DNA of 64,000 nucleotides, from the NCBI RefSeq assembly GCF_039596395.1, contig NZ_JBCNJT010000002.1:1302001-1366000 (forward strand). Direction: 5' to 3'. This DNA comes from Fluviicola sp. Its GTDB lineage: Bacteria > Bacteroidota > Bacteroidia > Flavobacteriales_D > Crocinitomicaceae. Below, piece after piece: positions 58,345-64,000 of this stretch. The translations under genes were made by a program, and so were the position numbers. Position 1 is the stretch's first letter. Every line of letters starts with the position of its first letter. The notes under the pieces were generated by a model. That model ran no database searches, had not been told where the DNA came from, and was given only the letters and a program-made list of their open reading frames with translations.

Positions 58345-61275
58345 ATGAAAAAGAGAACACTATTTATTTTTGGAGCTGTTTTTTTATTTGGCACCCAAAA
58401 TATTAACGCACAAACTAGTAATAGTCCAGGAGGAATAGGACCTTCTGGACAAAATAATAATCAATTTTGGTCTAGGGCTGGAAACAATGCTGCTTTTGGC
58501 ACGAATAATATCTTCGGCACCCGTTGGGCATCCGATATATGGGTGATGACTAATGATATAAACATTGCCCGTTTTACCCACAATAACGCCCTAACCTCCC
58601 TCGTCGGCAATTCCGGTGACGGCTTGCGCATCCTGGATCCGCTCAGCGGCCCTGGAAATCTGGATTTGTTTACTTCCAGTTCGCCGGGCGGAAATGAAAC
58701 CCACATTGTTTGGGGTGGAAGCGGGCAGGTTTCCGGGCAGAATAACCGCTTTGAATTTTTGGCCAAAGCAGGTCAGGGATTTTGGTTTGACCTGATCAGC
58801 CCGACTGTTCAATACTACAAGTTCGCGACCAATGCGACTGTGCATGCTTTTGTTGGCAGCAACCGGTTCTGGCGCATCGGAGATCAGGCGGAACTGGCAA
58901 ATACTTCGGCAAATCGCAGACTCGAAGTAGTACAGGATGACTGGCAATTCCGGCTTTCCCGCACAAACGGCGTGTATACCGATTTCCAAACCAATACCAA
59001 CCGGAACCTGCAAATCCTGCCTCAAGGCGGGAGGGTAGGAATCAATGCAAATGCTGACCCTACTGCTACCGTTGATGTGTTCGGTGATGCGAGAATTCGT
59101 AATGTACAGGCTGCAACTCCAAATTCCATTTTGGTTGGTGTAAATGCTACCGGTGCTTCGGATGTAAACGTACGCAGACTGGATTTTAATGGAAATCCAA
59201 CTACTTTTCTGGGAGGTGATGGAGCATTTCACAGTATAACGATCCCACCTGTTCCGGCTCCCTCTGCTAATAATGGGGTTTCCTGGAACTCTGCCCTTTC
59301 GGCAGCCTATCAATTAGGAGATCTTTATATGCTACCGACCACAAATACACCACTGACAGCTAATCGTCAGGTGAGACTGGGAGGGAGAAGCTTAATTTTT
59401 TCCGGTACAGGAAGAGTTGGAATCGGGTTAAGTGCGCCTATAATGCCTACCGAAGTTCTCGACGTAAATGGAAATGCGCGTTTCCGCAACGTTCCGGTTC
59501 AGGGAGGCCAATCGATTATTCTCGGATTTCAAAACGGAACCAATGTGGATGATGTGGAATTATCCAGATTGGAATTTCCAAACAACAATACCGTTGCATT
59601 GCTGGGAGACGGAACCTGGGGAACAGTTACCGGCCCGGCGGGTCCGGCAGGACCAACCGGAGCAACAGGGCCTGCAGGTCCAACCGGTCCAACAGGAGCT
59701 ACCGGTGCAACAGGCCCCGCGGGACCGGCCGGAGGAATTATTGCTGCTCAAAACGGGTTGAATTTATTGAATCCTTCTACCGTTGAGTTGGGTGGGCCAT
59801 TGTATCACAACACCACGGTTACCTGCAATACGTTTGACATGAATTTCAGCAATGTCTACGGGAACTTCATCGTGGGAGACTGGAATAACGGAAGCTCACC
59901 GTTGACGGGCGCGCACCAGAATATTATCCTCGGAATGGCAAATACCATCAATTATAATCCTGCAGTTTCCGGTCAGGGTTGGGGACACGGCATTTGGGGA
60001 AATTCCAATACGGTATATAACCAGGGAACGAATGTATTCGGAGATTACAACGAGATCGGGAACAACGCAAGCGCCACCGCCGGACAAGGAGACTTCGTAC
60101 TTGGAGCGCACAACAAATCAAACACTGCAACCGGTGCACAAGACGGCTATACCATTGGTGCTTATAATGAGAATCAGGGTTACACCAACTATGTTTTCGG
60201 GAAGGAAAATAAAGTTACCGGCCAGGAATCCTATGCTTATGGAAGCGATAACATTTCCAAAGGATTCAGAGCCCATTCCTTCGGGAATTACGTATATGGC
60301 CCGGAATACGTGGTTTCAATCGGGAACAGTTATACCGGAAGTGCTGCCAACATCCAAAGTTATGTGAATGGCGGCGGTGATCTTTACACGGCTCATACTT
60401 CACTGGCAACCGCCAACCAGGACATCCCGGCGATCAATATTGATAATTCCAATAAAGTAGCTATCAAAAAATACTATGCAGCCGCCTCATTGGATGTTTG
60501 GGGAACCATTCTTCAAAACGGAACCAGTGTAACTTCGGATTCGACCCTGAAACACAATATCCAGGATTTAACGCTTAATGCAGACAGCTTACTGAACCTC
60601 TTGCGTCCAAGAACTTTTGAATGGAACACCGTTCAGGATACCTTTATGCTGGGAACACAATACGGGTTCATTGCCCAGGAATTTGAAACGGTACTTCCTG
60701 ATTTGGTTAAAAGCGGGGAAGACGGAATCAAACACATCAGTTCCGGTGGGTTAATGCCGATCCTGGTATCGGGTTACCAAAATCAAAAAGCACAGATCAA
60801 TTCATTGGAAAACAACCAGGACAGCTTGCAGGAATTGGTAAATTCCCAGCAGACGACTATTAACGACCTGAATAACCGCCTCACACAATTGGAAAACTGC
60901 CTTTCCGGAATTCTTCCTCTACTATGCCAGTTAAATCAAAGCGCGATCCAGGCAAACACGCCGTCTGCACAGGAAGAAGTGCGCAAAAACCTGAACGTAA
61001 CCCTGAGCAACCGCCATGCGATCGTGCTCGATCAAAACGTACCTAACCCGTTTGCAGAGCAAACAACCATCCATTTCTCCGTTCCGGAAACCGTAAAGAA
61101 AGCGCAGATCCATTTCTACGATGGAAACGGCCGCTTTATGAATTCCGTTGAGATCACTGAAAGAGGTCTTGGAAGTATCACTGTATTTGGCTCGGATCTA
61201 AGCACAGGTGTTTACACTTACACGTTGGTTGCAGACGGACAAGTTGTTGCGACTAAGAAAATGATGAAGCAATAA
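58345..61275 (+). CDS. Fibre-like protein: collagen repeats, YadA-like head, S74 chaperone, type A T9SS tail
   Basis: 976 residues. Signal peptide about 1-22 (TLFIFGAVFLFGTQNINAQ). Residues 25-425 are beta-rich with repeated NGNARFRNV/VGINANADPT patterns. Residues 430-462 are eleven perfect Gly-X-Y triplets (GPA, GPT, GAT). Residues about 540-680 resemble YadA-head/beta-roll repeats (TIGAYNENQGYTNYVFGKENKV, ESYAYGSDNISKGFRAHSFG). The Peptidase_S74 intramolecular chaperone follows from Ser731 (SDSTLKHNIQDL, Ser731-Lys736) to about 845 (YGFIAQEFETVLPDLV, then a heptad helix), and a type A sorting domain ends it (LDQNVPNPFAEQTTIHFSVP). A homotrimeric surface fibre is inferred. Composition shifts from AT-rich to GC-rich around codon 55-70. 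Confidence 0.88.
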   Translation: MKKRTLFIFGAVFLFGTQNINAQTSNSPGGIGPSGQNNNQFWSRAGNNAAFGTNNIFGTRWASDIWVMTNDINIARFTHNNALTSLVGNSGDGLRILDPLSGPGNLDLFTSSSPGGNETHIVWGGSGQVSGQNNRFEFLAKAGQGFWFDLISPTVQYYKFATNATVHAFVGSNRFWRIGDQAELANTSANRRLEVVQDDWQFRLSRTNGVYTDFQTNTNRNLQILPQGGRVGINANADPTATVDVFGDARIRNVQAATPNSILVGVNATGASDVNVRRLDFNGNPTTFLGGDGAFHSITIPPVPAPSANNGVSWNSALSAAYQLGDLYMLPTTNTPLTANRQVRLGGRSLIFSGTGRVGIGLSAPIMPTEVLDVNGNARFRNVPVQGGQSIILGFQNGTNVDDVELSRLEFPNNNTVALLGDGTWGTVTGPAGPAGPTGATGPAGPTGPTGATGATGPAGPAGGIIAAQNGLNLLNPSTVELGGPLYHNTTVTCNTFDMNFSNVYGNFIVGDWNNGSSPLTGAHQNIILGMANTINYNPAVSGQGWGHGIWGNSNTVYNQGTNVFGDYNEIGNNASATAGQGDFVLGAHNKSNTATGAQDGYTIGAYNENQGYTNYVFGKENKVTGQESYAYGSDNISKGFRAHSFGNYVYGPEYVVSIGNSYTGSAANIQSYVNGGGDLYTAHTSLATANQDIPAINIDNSNKVAIKKYYAAASLDVWGTILQNGTSVTSDSTLKHNIQDLTLNADSLLNLLRPRTFEWNTVQDTFMLGTQYGFIAQEFETVLPDLVKSGEDGIKHISSGGLMPILVSGYQNQKAQINSLENNQDSLQELVNSQQTTINDLNNRLTQLENCLSGILPLLCQLNQSAIQANTPSAQEEVRKNLNVTLSNRHAIVLDQNVPNPFAEQTTIHFSVPETVKKAQIHFYDGNGRFMNSVEITERGLGSITVFGSDLSTGVYTYTLVADGQVVATKKMMKQ

Positions 61276-61294
61276 AAATTTCAAAATAAATACG

Positions 61295-61330
61295 CATCCC
61301 TTGCAGCAAGATTGCAGGGGATGTTTTTTT
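61295..61330 (+). terminator. Rho-independent terminator after the fibre gene
   Basis: Eleven-base stem CATCCCTTGCA (61295-61305) / TGCAGGGGATG (61313-61323) with one G-U pair, followed by a T-run on the plus strand, 20 bp past the fibre gene stop. Confidence 0.88.
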
Positions 61331-61450
61331 GTCCGAAAACACGATATGGTGATGTTCCTTACTGGATAAATCAACAGGAACAGCAGTTAAATTATTAGTG
61401 GAGCATTTGTGTTATCTTTTTCGTACATTGGACAACTTAAAAAACTGACA

Positions 61451-63991
61451 ATGAAAAAGCTACTCTCCTCTTTTTTGTTCCTGGCAATCCTGCATGTTTG
61501 TCTCGGACAAAGTGAAATGACCTCTATTCAGCGTTATTTGCAGGAACATGCAACTAGCTGGAACCTGAAAGCTGCAGACTTCTCGAACCTGGAAATTGTT
61601 TCAAGCGCTTCCTCGAAGGCTTCGAATACAAAGCACATCAAAGTACGTCAAACGAAAAACGGCTTACCGGTTATTGACGGATTCGGAATCATTACTGTTC
61701 GCAACAATGAAGTCATTCATGTGACGACAAACTTCGTTTCCGTTTCGGAACCGGTGAATCATCCGGTTTTAAGTGCTGCCGATGCAGTGAATGCCTCCCT
61801 GAAACAGTTGAATTTGGCAGCTGCAGATTTGAAACAGCTTCAAACTACCGGAAGCGGTTTTCTTTTCTCCAAAGCCGGAGTTTCGAAAGAAGATATTCCT
61901 GTGAAATTGTTCCTTGGAAGCCACAACGGACAATTGCTGTACATCTGGGATCTGAGTATTTATCCGGTGAATTCGGAGCATTGGTGGTCGATGAGGTTGA
62001 ATGCCGAAACCGGCGAGGTGATCTTTCAAAATGACTGGATCGCTCATTGCTCAGTGGAGCATTGTTCCGGCGAAAATCATCGTGCTGCTCAATCCATGAT
62101 GGTTCCGCCTCCTCCTCCGGGAGCAGATCAGTACCAGGTTTACGCATTACCGAATATCAGTCCGGCACACGGAGATCGCGTGCTCGTTACAAATCCTTCG
62201 GACGGAGTTTATTCTCCTTTCGGATGGCACGATACGGATGGAATTGCTGGCGACGAATACACCATTACACGCGGAAATAACGTGTATGCTTCCGATGATA
62301 TTGACGATGATGATGTTCCGGGTTACTCACCGGATGGAGGAAGTGCATTGGATTTTGTATTTCCGTATGATTCTGCCGTAGGTGTTCAGGGAAACCTGGA
62401 TGCTGTTATTACGAACCTGTTCTACATGAACAATATGATGCACGACATCTGGGCACATTATGGTTTTGACGAAGAAAGCGGGAATTTCCAGGAAATGAAT
62501 TACAGCGGTTCCGGTTTGGGGCAGGACCAGGTTATGGCCGATGCGCAGGATGGAAGCGGAACAAACAATGCGAATTTCGGAACACCGCCCGATGGAGGAA
62601 ATCCGCGCATGCAGATGTACTTGTGGACGGATAGTAACGTTCCGGATTTATTGACAATCAATTCACCGGCAATTGTTGCAGGACCTTATTCCTGTTCTAC
62701 AGCCGGGTTTGGCCCTCCCGTACCGACGACTCCGATTACGGAAGACATCGTTTTGGTTTTGGATGACGGAACTGATCAGACAGATGCCTGCGGAGTCATT
62801 ACAAATGGTGCGGCCCTGGCCGGAAAAATTGCTTTGGTGCGACGAGGAAATTGTCCGTTTGCCGATAAAGTATTGGCTTGCCAAAACTTCGGTGCTCTGG
62901 CTGTCATTATTATGAATAATGTAGGAACCAGCACTCAGGCAATGGGTGGTGGTACCGGTGCAGAAACAATACCGGCTATCATGGTTTCAAAACCGAACGG
63001 AGATGCATTCGTAAACCAGATCAATTCTGGGAGCACATTAAACGGAACGATCGTAAATCCGGGAGATCTGACCGCAACGGATTCTGATTTCGACAACATG
63101 ATCATTGCACACGAATACGGTCACGGAATTTCTACGCGTTTGGTTGGTGGAGCAGATAATGCGGACTGTTTGTGGAATGCCGAGCAAATGGGTGAGGGCT
63201 GGTCTGACTGGTTCGGACTGATGATTACACAAACCGCTTCCGATGCAGCTGCTGACGGAAGAGGAGTAGGAACTTACGTGATCAATGAACCGAATAACGG
63301 AACCGGAATTCGCCCGGCGCCTTATTCCACGGACTTTGCGATCAATGATTATACTTACGGAAATACGAATAGCAATACTTTGACAGAGCCACACGGAATC
63401 GGTTTCGTTTGGGCAACGATCCTGTGGGATCTGAACTGGGCTTTGATCGATGAATACGGGTTTGACCCGAATATAAAAACAGGTACGGGAGGAAACAATA
63501 AAGCTATGAGTTTAGTGATCGAAGGATTGAAAATGACCAACTGCGGACCTGGATTTGTAGACGGACGCGATGGAATCCTTGCGGCAGACCAGGTGCTTTA
63601 TGGCGGAGCAAACAAATGTTTGATCTGGAAAGTATTTGCCAGAAGAGGAGTAGGTTATTCGGCAGACCAGGGAGATCCGGGTGATCGTAACGACCAGGTG
63701 GAGGCATTCAATTTACCTTTCGAGTGTACACTGGGATTGGCCGAAAACAAGGCAGGAGTTCACGTGCAGGTTTATCCGAACCCAAGTAACGGAAAACTGA
63801 CGGTTAAGAACAATAACTCAGGTATTCAGCACATCGAGTTGGTTGATTTGAGCGGGAAACTGGTTTATTCAAGATCACTTGAAAACAAAACAGAAGCAGA
63901 TCTGGATATCAGCAGCCTGAAACAGGGATTGTACCTGATGAAAGTCTTAACACCGAACGGAACTGAAACCATTCGCGTGGAGAAATTCTAA
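61451..63991 (+). CDS. Secreted M36 (fungalysin-like) metalloprotease with PA domain and T9SS tail
   Basis: 846 residues from the ATG at 61451 (MKKLLSSFLFLAILHVCLGQ signal peptide); a frame extension to 61409 would bury the signal peptide and is rejected. FTP-type propeptide about 25-190 (KHIKVRQTKNGLPVIDGFGIITVRNNEVI in two parts). The M36 catalytic domain has HEYGH with His554, Glu555 and His558, and the third zinc ligand Glu582 in GEGWSDW. A PA (protease-associated) domain is inserted before it (about 405-530; GKIALVRRGNCPFADK, AVIIMNN). A type A sorting domain ends the protein (VYPNPSNGKLTVKNN). The bacterial M36 insertion of PA and T9SS tail is common in Bacteroidota. Extracellular protein or elastin-like substrate degradation expected. 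Confidence 0.94.
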   Translation: MKKLLSSFLFLAILHVCLGQSEMTSIQRYLQEHATSWNLKAADFSNLEIVSSASSKASNTKHIKVRQTKNGLPVIDGFGIITVRNNEVIHVTTNFVSVSEPVNHPVLSAADAVNASLKQLNLAAADLKQLQTTGSGFLFSKAGVSKEDIPVKLFLGSHNGQLLYIWDLSIYPVNSEHWWSMRLNAETGEVIFQNDWIAHCSVEHCSGENHRAAQSMMVPPPPPGADQYQVYALPNISPAHGDRVLVTNPSDGVYSPFGWHDTDGIAGDEYTITRGNNVYASDDIDDDDVPGYSPDGGSALDFVFPYDSAVGVQGNLDAVITNLFYMNNMMHDIWAHYGFDEESGNFQEMNYSGSGLGQDQVMADAQDGSGTNNANFGTPPDGGNPRMQMYLWTDSNVPDLLTINSPAIVAGPYSCSTAGFGPPVPTTPITEDIVLVLDDGTDQTDACGVITNGAALAGKIALVRRGNCPFADKVLACQNFGALAVIIMNNVGTSTQAMGGGTGAETIPAIMVSKPNGDAFVNQINSGSTLNGTIVNPGDLTATDSDFDNMIIAHEYGHGISTRLVGGADNADCLWNAEQMGEGWSDWFGLMITQTASDAAADGRGVGTYVINEPNNGTGIRPAPYSTDFAINDYTYGNTNSNTLTEPHGIGFVWATILWDLNWALIDEYGFDPNIKTGTGGNNKAMSLVIEGLKMTNCGPGFVDGRDGILAADQVLYGGANKCLIWKVFARRGVGYSADQGDPGDRNDQVEAFNLPFECTLGLAENKAGVHVQVYPNPSNGKLTVKNNNSGIQHIELVDLSGKLVYSRSLENKTEADLDISSLKQGLYLMKVLTPNGTETIRVEKF

Positions 63992-64000
63992 AAGAAAAAC

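Noticed and set aside
58345-61275. Phage tail fibre or prophage remnant because of the S74 domain
   Set aside because: No other phage gene lies near, and the signal peptide and T9SS tail mark it as a cellular surface protein.

Overview
The window looks like chromosome of a Bacteroidota bacterium, most likely order Flavobacteriales (perhaps a Crocinitomicaceae/Fluviicola-like lineage; the rank is inferred from gene style, not from a search). Signs seen in the sequence: seven secreted proteins end in type IX secretion (T9SS) sorting domains, genes lack Shine-Dalgarno sites, several starts are preceded by the Bacteroidota -7 box TAnnTTTG, and there is a Bacteroidota-type two-component pair and ECF sigma/anti-sigma pair. 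No rRNA, tRNA, CRISPR array, IS transposase or prophage module was found.

Layout. 1-8053: a cut-off SpoIIM-like membrane protein, an ECF sigma/anti-sigma pair, a small secreted protein, an array of five secreted TonB-C-terminal-domain genes (six domains, each with the same three-Cys pattern), and a convergent SpoIIE-type phosphatase receptor. 8166-18622 (minus): a large orphan secreted protein, then a housekeeping block transcribed pepA-like, pdxA, YceD/DUF177, rpmF, plsX, fabH, accB, accC, which links ribosomal protein L32 to the start of fatty-acid synthesis. 18788-28535: DUF4349 lipoprotein, MarR regulator, a giant MORN_2-repeat secreted protein, a lipoprotein, an SDR enzyme, a YgiQ-type radical SAM protein and a DUF3606 protein. 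28765-31156: a four-gene signalling cassette (small soluble protein, seven-helix membrane protein, histidine kinase, NarL-type regulator). 31216-35728: RNA methyltransferase-like protein, TPR-like membrane protein, RidA, gpsA, AraC regulator, DUF983 protein. 35865-39365: a very large secreted peptidoglycan amidase with CUB, PKD and T9SS domains. 39656-44455 (minus): rplY, prs, a flippase-like LPG_synthase_TM protein, an Ig-like lipoprotein and free-methionine-sulfoxide reductase. 44582-52459: a DnaQ/PolB-like exonuclease, a secreted protein, two tandem M43 metalloproteases, an SDR enzyme and a Cys/Met-metabolism PLP enzyme. 52572-55943: a stand-alone SF1 helicase. 55944 to about 58550: an AT-rich island with two type-B T9SS proteins that runs into the 5' end of a collagen-like/S74-chaperone fibre protein. 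The window closes with an M36 fungalysin-like protease.

The most unusual content is (1) the array of Cys-patterned TonB-CTD secreted proteins, (2) a fibre protein that carries both a self-cleaving S74 chaperone motif and, after it, the T9SS sorting tail, with a base-composition break inside its own 5' end, (3) two families of short intergenic palindromes, and (4) the signalling cassette with two genes of unknown function.
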